NCBI GenBank assembly: GCA_045654685.1
Contig: JAZONV010000099.1
Span: forward strand, 11,980 to 75,979
Direction: 5' to 3'
Length of the DNA: 64,000 nucleotides
Origin: RGIG1828 sp045654685
GTDB taxonomy: Bacteria; Bacillota; Clostridia; UMGS1810
The notes under the pieces were generated by a model. The model saw only the letters and a program-made list of their open reading frames with translations. It ran no database searches and had not been told where the DNA came from. A program made the translations under genes and the position numbers. Each line of letters begins with the position of its first letter. Within the stretch, counting starts at the first letter, position 1. Below are positions 6,133 through 14,522 of the stretch, piece after piece.

Positions 6133-8521
6133 TATACTTGATATTTTAGGAAAAGAAATACTCTTTTTTGACGGTGGAATGGGAACTCTCATTCAGAAAA
6201 GCGGTCTTGACACATCTGTCCTCCCCGAAAGATGGAACATTGAAAGACCCGATGTTATTCAAAAAATCCATCTCGACTATCTGATGAGCGGAGCAAATAT
6301 TCTTACCGCAAACACCTTTGGTGCAAACGTTTTGAAGTTTTCAGAAACAGAACTTGAAGAAATCATAAAATGTGCAATTGAAAACTGCAAAAAAGCAATT
6401 AAAAAATGTAACAGCGGAAAAAGTCATTTCGTTGCGCTTGACATGGGACCCTTGGGTAAACTTTTGAAACCTCTGGGAACTCTTGACTTTGAAGATGCTG
6501 TGTCAATTTTTGGGAAAACAGCAAGTTATGGTCAAAAGTATGGAGCAGATTTAATTCTCATTGAAACAATGAATGACCTGTATGAAACAAAAGCAGCGGT
6601 TCTCGGTGCGAAAGAAAATTCAAATCTGCCGATTTTTGTTACAAACGCATATGACAAAAGCGGAAAATTGATGACAGGAGCATCGCCTGAGGCAGTATGT
6701 GCAACTCTTGAAGGTCTTGGAGTTGATGCAATCGGAATAAACTGTTCATTTGGTCCGGTTGATATGTTACCAATTTTGGAAAGACTTCTTAAAGTTTCAT
6801 CAACACCGGTTATTGTAAATCCAAATGCCGGTCTGCCCGTATTTAATGACGGAATAACAAGCTATGACATAGACGAAGTGCAATTCGGGGAATATATGGA
6901 AAAAATTGCAAATATGGGTGCATCTGTTGTAGGCGGATGTTGCGGAACCACCCCCGAATACATAAAAGAAGTGACGAAAAGACTTAATGGTTTTGTTCCA
7001 AAAGCAATTACACAAAAGAATTTATCTGTTGTTTCATCCTATACACATGCTGTTAATTTTGGTATGCAATGCGTGATAATTGGCGAAAGAATAAATCCCA
7101 CGGGAAAGAAAGTGTTTAAGGAAGCTTTAAGAAATAACGATATTGATTACATTCTTAATGTTGGTTTAGGTCAGGAAAAAGAAGGTGCACATGTTCTTGA
7201 CGTAAATGTGGGACTTCCCGAAATTGATGAATCGGATATGCTTTCAAAAGTTGTATATTCTCTGCAGTCAGTAACTGATCTCCCCTTGCAGATTGACACA
7301 TCTGATGCAGAGGCTATGGAAAGAGCCATGAGACTCTACAACGGAAAACCGATGGTAAATTCCGTTAACGGAAAAAAAGAAAGCATGGAAGCGATTTTTC
7401 CTCTCATAAAAAAATATGGAGGTTTGGTTGTTGCCTTAACTCTTGATGAAAACGGAATTCCAGATGACGTTGAGGGAAGATGCAATATTGCAAAGAAAAT
7501 TATAGAGACAGCGAAAGAATACGGAATTGACAAAAAAGATATTATAGTGGACACTCTTGCAATGACCATCAGTACGGATTCCAATGCGGCAAATGTCACT
7601 TTGGATTCTCTTGAAACCATACGAAAAATGGGAATAAACACAAGTCTTGGTGTATCAAATGTATCTTTTGGTCTTCCTGCAAGAGAAATCATCAATTCAA
7701 CATTTTTTGCAATGGCACTTACAAAAGGACTTTCGGGTGCAATAATCAATCCCCATTCAGCGGAAATGATGAAGGTGTATAAATCATATTGTGCCCTTTC
7801 GGGATATGACGAAAACTGCAATGAATATATTGACTTTTCGCAAAGAATAACTGTTTCTTCTTCGCTTTCGGAAAACTCTCAAAAAAGTCAGACTGAAAAT
7901 GAGTCAGGATTAAAAGGTGCTATAATTAAAGGTCTAAAAGAAAGCGCATACAAAATTTCAAAAGAACTATTGAAAACAGAGGACCCACTTGAAATAATTA
8001 ATACACAGATTGTTCCTGCTCTTGATAGTGTTGGAAAAGGTTTTGAAGAAAAAACTGTTTTTCTCCCCCAGCTCCTCATAAGTGCAGAAGCTGCAAAATC
8101 TGCGTTTGATGCAATTAAAGAAAAAATATCGAAATCCGGAAATGCACAGGCAAAAAAATGTCCGGTTATTATTGCTACTGTCAAGGGAGACATTCATGAT
8201 ATCGGAAAAAATATTGTTAAAGCACTTTTGGAAAACTATGGATTTGATGTTTCTGACCTTGGGAAAGATGTTGAACCTATGACAATTGTGGAAGAGGCAA
8301 AAAAGAAGAACGCTCCCCTTATTGGGCTCAGCGCTCTTATGACAACAACAGTTCCTGCAATGGAAGAAACTGTTAAGCTTGCAAGAAAATATCTTCCTGA
8401 TGTGAAAGTCATGGTTGGCGGTGCCGTTTTGACAAAAGAATATGCAGACCGCATGGGTGCAGATATGTATTGCAAAGATGCAATGGAAGCTGTAAGATAT
8501 GCAGAAAGTATATGGAATTGA
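6125..8521 (+). CDS. metH: Cobalamin-dependent methionine synthase, core (no activation domain)
   Basis: 798 residues with three modules in order. The homocysteine S-methyltransferase barrel has zinc-ligand cysteines in 'GINCSFG' (about 205) and 'GGCCGTTP' (about 270). The pterin-binding barrel starts at 'GERINPTGKK' (about 320). The cobalamin cap and Rossmann domain has 'DIHDIGKN' (about 690; the His is the lower cobalt ligand) and 'IGLSALMTTT'. MetH of E. coli has about 1227 residues; the missing C-terminal reactivation domain is encoded by the overlapping gene upstream. It makes methionine from homocysteine and methyl-tetrahydrofolate. No metF lies next to it. Confidence 0.93.
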   Translation: MGNILDILGKEILFFDGGMGTLIQKSGLDTSVLPERWNIERPDVIQKIHLDYLMSGANILTANTFGANVLKFSETELEEIIKCAIENCKKAIKKCNSGKSHFVALDMGPLGKLLKPLGTLDFEDAVSIFGKTASYGQKYGADLILIETMNDLYETKAAVLGAKENSNLPIFVTNAYDKSGKLMTGASPEAVCATLEGLGVDAIGINCSFGPVDMLPILERLLKVSSTPVIVNPNAGLPVFNDGITSYDIDEVQFGEYMEKIANMGASVVGGCCGTTPEYIKEVTKRLNGFVPKAITQKNLSVVSSYTHAVNFGMQCVIIGERINPTGKKVFKEALRNNDIDYILNVGLGQEKEGAHVLDVNVGLPEIDESDMLSKVVYSLQSVTDLPLQIDTSDAEAMERAMRLYNGKPMVNSVNGKKESMEAIFPLIKKYGGLVVALTLDENGIPDDVEGRCNIAKKIIETAKEYGIDKKDIIVDTLAMTISTDSNAANVTLDSLETIRKMGINTSLGVSNVSFGLPAREIINSTFFAMALTKGLSGAIINPHSAEMMKVYKSYCALSGYDENCNEYIDFSQRITVSSSLSENSQKSQTENESGLKGAIIKGLKESAYKISKELLKTEDPLEIINTQIVPALDSVGKGFEEKTVFLPQLLISAEAAKSAFDAIKEKISKSGNAQAKKCPVIIATVKGDIHDIGKNIVKALLENYGFDVSDLGKDVEPMTIVEEAKKKNAPLIGLSALMTTTVPAMEETVKLARKYLPDVKVMVGGAVLTKEYADRMGADMYCKDAMEAVRYAESIWN

Positions 8522-8564
8522 TTGTCAGTAAACAATAACACCTAAAAATATGAATATAAAAAAG

Positions 8565-8649
8565 CAGGCTGAGCCTGCACCCAAGTCGCGAGCATAATTT
8601 GATATACATCTCATCTCGCGAACTAAATACTGCGTAAAATCCTATACAT
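8565..8649. repeat. Short structured intergenic repeat, copy 1
   Basis: An 85-bp unit repeated at 33571-33656 with one substitution and one inserted base. It opens with the near-perfect hairpin CAGGCT-G-AGCCTG and contains a second inverted repeat, TCGCGAG ... CTCGCGA (about 8586-8622) around an AT-rich loop. Both copies are followed directly by a rho-independent terminator. Possible roles are a small mobile repeat or a structured RNA; the sequence does not decide. Confidence 0.75.
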
Positions 8650-8650
8650 T

Positions 8651-8687
8651 AAAAAATCCAGACTGCCTTTTACAGTCTGGATTTTTT
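8651..8687. terminator. Bidirectional terminator between metH and 8696-9130 gene
   Basis: A perfect 15-base arm pair, AAAAAATCCAGACTG and CAGTCTGGATTTTTT, with a 7-base loop. It serves two convergent genes. Confidence 0.88.
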
Positions 8688-8695
8688 ACATTTGC

Positions 8696-9130
8696 TTATT
8701 CATCAAACATAAATATTTTTCTGATATCAGGATATTCTTTTTCTGTATAATTTTTATCTGCGTATGATATGAGATAGTCAGAATTTTTTGCAATATATTC
8801 ATTACACAAAACAACACACTCATCATTATCCACACTGTCACAATCACGCAAAAAGAGAATATTATCATAGTCGTTCAAAATTCCTGCCAATGTTTCATCA
8901 TTCTTCATATGTCTTGGAACAATGACGTTTATGTGAATTTTTGGATTTTTTTCTTTCAATTCATTCACTATCCTTTGACAAATACCGCTGAAACCGCCTT
9001 TTAGTCCAACCCAGAACTCTGTCACATTTTCATTCTCAACCAAACTCTTTATACAAAGACTTATTTCATGTGTAACTTTTGGATTGCTGTACATCCCACG
9101 TTGACACACAAGTCCGCAACTGTTTTTCAT
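8696..9130 (-). CDS. Small SLOG-like (DUF1273-type) protein
   Basis: 144 residues. I chose the ATG at 9130 because AGGTGG lies 5 bases upstream; the GTG three codons earlier is inside that site. Features resemble YpsA-type SLOG proteins: a glycine-rich turn 'GLKGGFSGICQRIVNELKEKNPKIHINVIVP' (strand, Gly loop, helix, then 'K..P.I....V.P') followed by a 'CDSVDNDECVVLCNEYIAKNSDYLISY' segment near the end where SLOG proteins have 'R..ymvd.sd.liavy'. These are predicted nucleotide-derivative-binding Rossmann proteins. No partner gene is adjacent. The family call is tentative. Confidence 0.5.
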   Translation of the reverse strand: MKNSCGLVCQRGMYSNPKVTHEISLCIKSLVENENVTEFWVGLKGGFSGICQRIVNELKEKNPKIHINVIVPRHMKNDETLAGILNDYDNILFLRDCDSVDNDECVVLCNEYIAKNSDYLISYADKNYTEKEYPDIRKIFMFDE

Positions 9131-9297
9131 AAGAACCACCTGAATACTAATAATTTTATTGCAAATACATATTATATGTTTGTATTATATCATGAAATAA
9201 GTATATTTGCAAACATTTTGTTCTCTTTTGAATAAAAATTGATTGTCGATACTTCCGCATTATCAGAATATAATATTATTGTGAGGTGAGGCAGTAT

Positions 9298-9525
9298 ATG
9301 AAAGATAAAAATTTTGACACTTGGCTAAATATTGGATTAAATATATTACATTACCGAAAAGAACAAGGAATGACACAAATTCAATTAGCAGAGAAGTGTG
9401 ATATCAGCAGAACATATATGCAAAAGATAGAAACCGCTGCATGTTCATGTACCCTTGATACTTTAATGGATATAGCTGAAGCTCTTGATATTCCTCTGAA
9501 GAAACTATTTGAATTCAAAGATTGA
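9298..9525 (+). CDS. Xre-family helix-turn-helix regulator
   Basis: 75 residues, almost entirely an HTH_3 domain: 'LRYRKEQGMTQIQLAEKC'-like first helices and recognition helix 'ISRTYMQKIE', then 'TLDTLMDIAEALDIPLKKLFEF'. Started at the ATG at 9298 with GAGGTGAGG upstream; a GTG at 9286 lies within that site. A TATAAT at 9269-9274 may be its -10 element, but the -35 element is unclear. It is a single gene ended by the hairpin at 9548. The target is unknown, and the divergent SLOG-like gene is the only candidate close by. Confidence 0.85.
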   Translation: MKDKNFDTWLNIGLNILHYRKEQGMTQIQLAEKCDISRTYMQKIETAACSCTLDTLMDIAEALDIPLKKLFEFKD

Positions 9526-9547
9526 ATTTATATAATTTTACTCAAAA

Positions 9548-9597
9548 AACAGACTGACTTTTTTTGAATTTACAAAAGATACAGTCTGTTTATTTTA
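9548..9597 (+). terminator. Terminator after the Xre gene
   Basis: AACAGACTG (9548-9556) pairs with CAGTCTGTT (9582-9590); a T-rich tract follows. The loop is long (25 bases). Confidence 0.6.
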
Positions 9598-9659
9598 TGC
9601 TTTATTTTTCGGCTATAGTATGTTATAATGATTTTATAAACTATTCGAGGAGCGATTTT

Positions 9660-10244
9660 ATGAGCAAAGAAAAATTTATAGAAATATATAACACATACAT
9701 AAAAAGAGAAGGTGCAGACAAACTTCTTGCGTACCTTACAGAAAACAGCGATTTTTTCACCGCGCCTGCAAGTGCAAGATTTCATTCAAGTTTCGCAGGC
9801 GGTCTTTGCCAGCACAGTCTTAATGTTTATGAATGTCTGAAAGACTATATGGAAAGAGAAAGAGTGAAAGAAACCTACGGGCTTACAGCTTCTGATGAAT
9901 CAATTGCTATTGTGGCACTTCTTCACGACCTTTGCAAAATCAACATATACAAACCCTCTACAAGAAATGTTAAAGATCCATCCGGTGTGTGGCGTCAGGT
10001 GCCTACTTATTCATATGATGACAAGCTCCCCTATGGTCATGGTGAAAAGTCGGTGTATATCATATCAGGATACATGAGACTCACAAGAGAAGAAGCTTTT
10101 GCAATAAGGTATCACATGGGATTCTCGGGAACAGAAGACAAGAATAATGTTGGAAACGCATTTGAAATGTTCCCTCTTGCTTTTGCTCTTTCAACAGCCG
10201 ATATGGAAGCAACATACTTCCTTGAGCCATCAGAGGATCAATAA
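9660..10244 (+). CDS. HD-domain hydrolase
   Basis: 194 residues. The start is the ATG at 9660 after CGAGGAGCG; earlier in-frame codons lie in the preceding terminator. It has HD-superfamily metal ligands: 'FHSSFAGGLCQHSLNVY' (about 41-58), the HD pair in 'VALLHDLCKIN' (about 90), then 'H' in 'RYHMGFS' and 'D' in 'STADMEATY'. This resembles the small clostridial HD phosphohydrolases related to YhaM without the OB fold. The substrate is unknown, probably a nucleotide or RNA 3' end. The stop overlaps the convergent GIY-YIG gene by 15 bp. Confidence 0.82.
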   Translation: MSKEKFIEIYNTYIKREGADKLLAYLTENSDFFTAPASARFHSSFAGGLCQHSLNVYECLKDYMERERVKETYGLTASDESIAIVALLHDLCKINIYKPSTRNVKDPSGVWRQVPTYSYDDKLPYGHGEKSVYIISGYMRLTREEAFAIRYHMGFSGTEDKNNVGNAFEMFPLAFALSTADMEATYFLEPSEDQ

Positions 10245-10553
10245 TGAAGGTTCATAGGTGTAGTTTTTAATATCAAAATCTTCACCCATCAGATTTTCTA
10301 AAATTAAGGGACTCTTTGTGAGTTCCTTTTTTTGTTTGTGATTTAGTTTTTTCAGACGACATTCAAGTTTTGATGCTTGCGATCTTGTTTCGCAACTCCA
10401 TACAGCTTCAACAGATTTTGCTTTTCTTGAGCGTGTATATTTGGCAGATGGAGATTTTCCTGATGAATGTTCCGAAAAACGCCGTTTAACATCTGTTGTT
10501 ATCCCTGAATACAGAGATTCATCTTCACATTTTAAGATATAAATATAATACAT
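10230..10553 (-). CDS. GIY-YIG nuclease-superfamily protein (UPF0213 type)
   Basis: 107 residues with the compact GIY-YIG fold: 'MYYIYILKCEDESLYSGITTDVKRRFSEH', where YIYIL and YSGIT give the two motif strands and R..EH supplies catalytic residues, then 'KYTRSRKAKSVEAVW' and 'AS.LE..LKKL'. The C-terminal tail from 'LMGEDFDIKNY' is longer than usual. The family is linked to DNA or RNA processing but poorly studied. Ribosome site GGAG lies 9 bases upstream. Confidence 0.85.
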   Translation of the reverse strand: MYYIYILKCEDESLYSGITTDVKRRFSEHSSGKSPSAKYTRSRKAKSVEAVWSCETRSQASKLECRLKKLNHKQKKELTKSPLILENLMGEDFDIKNYTYEPSLLIL

Positions 10554-10610
10554 ATAATCTCACTCCGGTAAAACATCATTCTTTAAATATATAATGTGCG
10601 TATTAATAAG

Positions 10611-10908
10611 ATAAATTGGAGATTATCTCACTGATTGATTTTCAATCAGTGAGAATGAAATGCACCTGAAGGTGCATGAAATGAAACCTTCGGTTTCATG
10701 AAATACTGCTTCGCAGCATGAAATGTCTGCTATGCAGACATTATGGAAAAAACTCGCTTTAGCGAGTTTTAACTTCAATGAATTCCAAAGGAATTCATAT
10801 CATGACAACGAAGTTGTCATTTCATGGCGAAGCCATTTCACGTGCCGAAAGGCACATTTCATTCGTTGAGTTTGTCATGCAAACTCAACACTAAATTCCA
10901 ATTTATTT
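10611..10908. repeat. Array of about 11 short heterogeneous hairpins flanked by inverted repeats
   Basis: Within 300 bp there are about eleven consecutive perfect or near-perfect palindromes of 5-12 bp arms with tiny loops, mostly GAA or TTC, for example ATGCACC-TGA-AGGTGCAT, TGAAACC-TTC-GGTTTCA, ATGACAAC-GAA-GTTGTCAT, ATGGC-GAA-GCCAT, GTGCC-GAAA-GGCAC. Stem sequences all differ, while the linkers (atgaaat / atttcat) and loops are conserved. The array is bounded by ATAAATTGGA at 10611 and its complement TCCAATTTAT at about 10899. No gene lies in 10554-10958. This is a repeat or mobile DNA element, or a structured RNA, not CRISPR. Confidence 0.8.
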
Positions 10909-10919
10909 AATTATACATT

Positions 10920-10946
10920 AAAGAGACAGCCATTCGCTGTCTCTTT
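10920..10946 (-). terminator. Terminator of the amino acid ABC operon
   Basis: AAAGAGACAGC-CATTC-GCTGTCTCTTT, an 11-bp stem with its own T-run, just after the ATPase gene on the minus strand. Confidence 0.85.
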
Positions 10947-10958
10947 GATATTACATAA

Positions 10959-11747
10959 TTATTCTTTTTGTCCAATCAAATTAAGAAAGGCTTTTGTTCT
11001 TTCATTTTTAGGATGGTTTATAACTTCATCGGGGGTTCCCTCTTCAGCTATAACACCATTATCCATGAAGATTATACGATCGGACACATTTTTTGCAAAC
11101 CCAATTTCATGAGTTACAATTACCATTGTAATGTTTTGCTGTGCAAGACTTTTTATAACTTTCAGAATTTCACCTGTAAGTTCAGGGTCAAGAGCAGATG
11201 TGGGTTCATCAAAGAAAAGTATCTTTGGTTTCAGAGCAAGTGCTCTTGCAATTGAAACCCTCTGTTGCTGTCCGCCGGAAAGCTGACAGGGATAGTTTTC
11301 AAGCTTATCAGAAAGCCCTACCCTTTCAAGAATTTCTTTTGCATCATTTATTATTTGCTCTGTTATCTGTTTTTTATTTTCTTTCCAGTCAGGACGTTCT
11401 TTGGCTAAAAGTTTTGGAGCTAAAGTTACGTTATCAAGAACATTATACTGTGGGAAAAGATTGAATGACTGAAACACCATGCCGAAATTCAGTTGTGCTT
11501 TTCTTATCTGTGCAGATGTCATTTTTGATTTGTCAGATGCATCAAAAACAACATTTCCCTCAACAAAAATCTTGCCTTCATCTGCTTTTTCAAGAAAGTT
11601 TATGCAACGCAAAAGTGTGGTTTTGCCACTTCCGGATGATCCGAGAATAGAAAGTACTTCTCCCTCTTCCATCTCAAATCCAACACCTTTTAAAACTTCG
11701 GTCTTACCGAATTTTTTATATATGTTATCAACTTTAAGAATACTCAT
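10959..11747 (-). CDS. Polar amino acid ABC transporter, ATP-binding protein
   Basis: 262 residues of the GlnQ/ArtP/HisP type. Walker A 'GSSGSGKTT' (about 34-42), Q-loop in 'FGMVFQSFNLFP', ABC signature 'LSGGQQQR', Walker B 'ILFFDEPTSALDPE', and switch His in 'IVTHEIGFA'. It energises uptake through the permease encoded 11 bp upstream. Last gene of the three-gene operon that starts at 13459. Substrate cannot be read from the ATPase; the shared promoter signature with the histidine operon makes histidine a candidate (inference). Confidence 0.93.
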   Translation of the reverse strand: MSILKVDNIYKKFGKTEVLKGVGFEMEEGEVLSILGSSGSGKTTLLRCINFLEKADEGKIFVEGNVVFDASDKSKMTSAQIRKAQLNFGMVFQSFNLFPQYNVLDNVTLAPKLLAKERPDWKENKKQITEQIINDAKEILERVGLSDKLENYPCQLSGGQQQRVSIARALALKPKILFFDEPTSALDPELTGEILKVIKSLAQQNITMVIVTHEIGFAKNVSDRIIFMDNGVIAEEGTPDEVINHPKNERTKAFLNLIGQKE

Positions 11748-11758
11748 TGCCTGCCTCC

Positions 11759-12466
11759 TTATATTTTGTAATAGTCAAGTTTTTTCTCGACATAGCCAAA
11801 AATAAGTGTCAGAGCACCGCAGAACACAAGATAGTATACCGCAGTAAAGAACAGAGGCCATAAAAGTCCGGCTGATTTTATAAACTTCTGAGCATTGTAT
11901 ATAATTTCATATACTGCAATAATCCTTGCAAGGGATGTGTCTTTTACGAGTGTTATAAATTCGTTGCTCATTGGAGGAATAATTCTTTTTACAACCTGCA
12001 TGAGAACAACTTTGAAAAACACCTGAACCTTTGTCATTCCAAGCACTTGTCCTGCTTCATACTGACCAACGGGTATAGACTCTATACCTCCGCGGAATAT
12101 TTCAGAAAAATAGCATGCATAGTTAATGACAAATGCAAGCATCAAAGCAAAAAAGCGATCAAAAACATGCCAGCTCGCGAGCCATTGGGCAACAGGACCT
12201 GTCGCAACTCCTGAGCTTATCCACTCCTGAGCCATGGTGCCCACAAGACCGGGTCCAAAATATATGACAATAAGCTGAAGCATGAGCGGCGTTCCGCGAA
12301 TAATCCATATGAATGTACGTATTATCCATTTAATAATTTTTATTTTGGACATTGAACCAAAACTTATTATAAGACCAAGGGGCAACGCAAACAACAGAGT
12401 GAGTATGAAAATTTCAAAAGTTTTTCCGAAGCCTTCAAGAAGACTTAAACTAACCTGCATAAACAT
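11759..12466 (-). CDS. Polar amino acid ABC transporter, permease
   Basis: 235 residues, a HisM/GlnP-type membrane subunit with several hydrophobic segments. The N-terminal 'GFGKTFEIFILTLLFALPLGLIISFG' and 'IIRGTPLMLQLIVIYFG' are the classic opening of this family, and the cytoplasmic EAA-like loop is 'YEAGQVLGMTKVQVFFKVVLMQVVKRIIPPMSNEF'. A single permease gene suggests a homodimer. ATG at 12466 follows AAAGGAAG. Confidence 0.92.
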   Translation of the reverse strand: MFMQVSLSLLEGFGKTFEIFILTLLFALPLGLIISFGSMSKIKIIKWIIRTFIWIIRGTPLMLQLIVIYFGPGLVGTMAQEWISSGVATGPVAQWLASWHVFDRFFALMLAFVINYACYFSEIFRGGIESIPVGQYEAGQVLGMTKVQVFFKVVLMQVVKRIIPPMSNEFITLVKDTSLARIIAVYEIIYNAQKFIKSAGLLWPLFFTAVYYLVFCGALTLIFGYVEKKLDYYKI

Positions 12467-12515
12467 ATGTATCTTCCTTTGATTGTCCTTGAAAGGAACA
12501 AAATTTTGTCTTTAC

Positions 12516-12558
12516 GAAAGCAATGGCAATAGGCTTTATACCTACTGCCATATGCCTT
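12516..12558 (-). other. Intercistronic hairpin between binding protein and permease
   Basis: ATGGCA-AT-AGG ... CCTA-C-TGCCAT (core 12523-12551) forms a long imperfect stem in the 117-bp gap. There is no T-run, so it more likely protects the 3' end of the abundant binding-protein message than ends transcription. Confidence 0.5.
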
Positions 12559-12583
12559 GATATTGTAATTTCAAATACAAGTA

Positions 12584-13459
12584 TTATTCAGCATCTGATG
12601 CTACTGCAGAATCAACTGCAGAATCTACAACTTCTTCAGGAACGAGCTCTGCAAGACCTTTTGCAAGAACTACGTCATATTTTTCTGCAAGTGCAGAAAG
12701 AGTACCATCTTCAACAAGTTCTATCATGATTTCGTTAACTTTTGCTGTAAGATCAGAATCTTTTCTGAATCCGATACCATATTCTTCTTCTGTAAGTTCG
12801 ATGGATTTTGCAAGATTATCATAGCTTGTACCTTCACCAATCATTGCATTAGCCATTGTGAGGTCAATGATACATGCATCTGCAGATCCGCTTACAACTT
12901 CAAGAAGTGCATCAGACTGTGCAACAACTTCAACAACATTTGCAAATCCACTTTCTTCAGCAGCTGCTGCACCTGCAGAACCTGCTTCAACTGCAAATGT
13001 AAGATCTTTCATAGATTCTACATCTGTATATTCTTCTGCTTTATCAGCTTTAACAACTACAACCTGTGCATTTCTTGCATATGCATTTGAACAGCTTGTG
13101 TTATTAAGAACTTCTTCAGAAATTGTCATACCATTCCAGATACAGTCAATATCTTTTGCTTTAAGAGAAATAAATTTGCTTTCCCATTCGATTTCTACAA
13201 ATTCTGCATCAACGCCGAGTTTTTCACAAACAGCCTGAGCAAATTCTGTGTCAAAACCTGTCCACTCATTTGAATCATCAAGATAGTTCATGGGAGCATA
13301 ATCGGTGATACCAATTACAAGTTTACCGTTGTCTTTTATGTAGTCAAAGTCACTTGTAGCTACCGGTGCAGGTGCCTCTTCAACATCTTTGCTTTGACAT
13401 GCGCCAAAACACATAACAACCATGAGAACTGCCAATAATGTACTGATTAATCTTTTCAT
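12584..13459 (-). CDS. Polar amino acid ABC transporter, substrate-binding lipoprotein
   Basis: 291 residues. Signal peptide with probable lipid-attachment Cys21 ('MCFGAC'), then a bilobed type II periplasmic-binding fold: 'GKLVIGITDYAPMNYLDDSNEWTGFDTEFAQAVCEKLG' and 'CIWNGMTISEEV', typical of the GlnH/HisJ/ArtJ family. The C-terminal tail after 'LVPEEV' is an Asp/Ala/Ser-rich extension ('VDSAVDSAVASDAE') that is unusual and probably disordered. First gene of its operon with the promoter at 13500-13528. Substrate specificity is not decided by sequence. Confidence 0.92.
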   Translation of the reverse strand: MKRLISTLLAVLMVVMCFGACQSKDVEEAPAPVATSDFDYIKDNGKLVIGITDYAPMNYLDDSNEWTGFDTEFAQAVCEKLGVDAEFVEIEWESKFISLKAKDIDCIWNGMTISEEVLNNTSCSNAYARNAQVVVVKADKAEEYTDVESMKDLTFAVEAGSAGAAAAEESGFANVVEVVAQSDALLEVVSGSADACIIDLTMANAMIGEGTSYDNLAKSIELTEEEYGIGFRKDSDLTAKVNEIMIELVEDGTLSALAEKYDVVLAKGLAELVPEEVVDSAVDSAVASDAE

Positions 13460-13499
13460 TTTTTGTCTCTCCTTAAAAAAACATTAATTAACTTTCATT

Positions 13500-13528
13500 A
13501 TTTTATCACACTAAAACGATAAAGTCAA
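13500..13528 (-). promoter_or_regulatory. Promoter with putative operator of the amino acid ABC operon
   Basis: On the minus strand: TTGACT (13528-13523), 17-bp spacer, TAAAAT (13505-13500). The spacer holds TTATCGTTTTA followed by a TTTA-N6-TAAA palindrome running into the -10. The histidine promoter at 56327 has the same -35, the same -10, the same TTATCG-TTTA spacer start and the same palindrome spacing. Confidence 0.75.
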
Positions 13529-13537
13529 CATATAATT

Positions 13538-14380
13538 TTAACAAACAGACTTAACATATTTGAGAGCTTTTCCAAGTGCAACAATGCAATCTTCCGAACC
13601 TTCATACTCAATATCAATATATCCGTCATAACCTGTCTGTTTCAAAATTTCTATACATTGAACAGAGTTAACATCTCCATCACCGGGTGTTGTTCCATAG
13701 AGACGATTTTTGCCTCTTGTAACATAGCAATCGTCTTCTTTCTGCCCTATTTCAAAAGGTTTTTTCACAAAATCCTTAACATGGACATGTGATGCAAGAT
13801 TTGCAAGTCTTGAAACGCTCTGCACGCTATCTTCATCAACACACGCAAAATTGCCGATATCAACAAGCAAACTGAAATTTGGATGATTAACTTTGTTATA
13901 AACTTTTTCCATTCTGTACGCATCCTGAAAAGCACGACCATGATTTTCTATCATTGTCATAACGCCCTTTTCTTTTCCGTAATCTGCAATTTCTCTCATT
14001 GATGCAACAACTTTGTCAAGAGCCATCTCAAAAGACAAAAATCTTGGAAGAGCAACTGCAACATCATATCTGAAAAGTTTTGTGCCGAGAGCATGAGCAA
14101 TATCTATATGTTTTTTGATTGTTGCAATCTCTTGTTTGAGTTCTTCGCCTTCTTTCAAAAGGTTGGCACCTGTTACATATGCAGAAATTTCAATACCGCA
14201 CTTTTCTGCTTCGTCTTTAATTTCTTTTGCAAAATCCAAAGTGAAATTCTCGCCTTCAAACCCAATGAATTCTATGGCATCAAAACCCATCTCACTTGCC
14301 TTTTTTGTAACATCTTTAAGATTCATTTTGCCATCTGTGATGTATTTTATAAATGAATATGAACTAACACCTATTTTCAT
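13538..14380 (-). CDS. Sugar phosphate isomerase/epimerase (xylose isomerase-like TIM barrel)
   Basis: 280 residues. Start at the second ATG (14380), 8 bases after AAAGGAG; the first ATG at 14386 is too close. AP_endonuc_2/IolE-type barrel with metal-ligand positions in 'GVMTMIENHGRAF' (Glu/His), 'FSLLVDIGNFACVDED' (Asp), 'HVHVKDF' (His) and 'YIDIEYEGSED' (Glu). It is monocistronic here, so the sugar is unknown. Confidence 0.82.
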   Translation of the reverse strand: MKIGVSSYSFIKYITDGKMNLKDVTKKASEMGFDAIEFIGFEGENFTLDFAKEIKDEAEKCGIEISAYVTGANLLKEGEELKQEIATIKKHIDIAHALGTKLFRYDVAVALPRFLSFEMALDKVVASMREIADYGKEKGVMTMIENHGRAFQDAYRMEKVYNKVNHPNFSLLVDIGNFACVDEDSVQSVSRLANLASHVHVKDFVKKPFEIGQKEDDCYVTRGKNRLYGTTPGDGDVNSVQCIEILKQTGYDGYIDIEYEGSEDCIVALGKALKYVKSVC

Positions 14381-14522
14381 TGTCATATCTCCTTTTAATA
14401 AATTAAGCCGGCTTTACAAAAACATTTTTTACCATGCCAATTTCATTATATAACAAACATATTAAAAAAACAATTAAGAATATTGCTTGAAAATAACAAT
14501 TTATTGCTGAAAGTGTAACACT

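Noticed and set aside
10611..10908. CRISPR-like array
   Set aside because: Units are palindromes of different sequence with no repeated direct repeat and no unique spacers of constant length.
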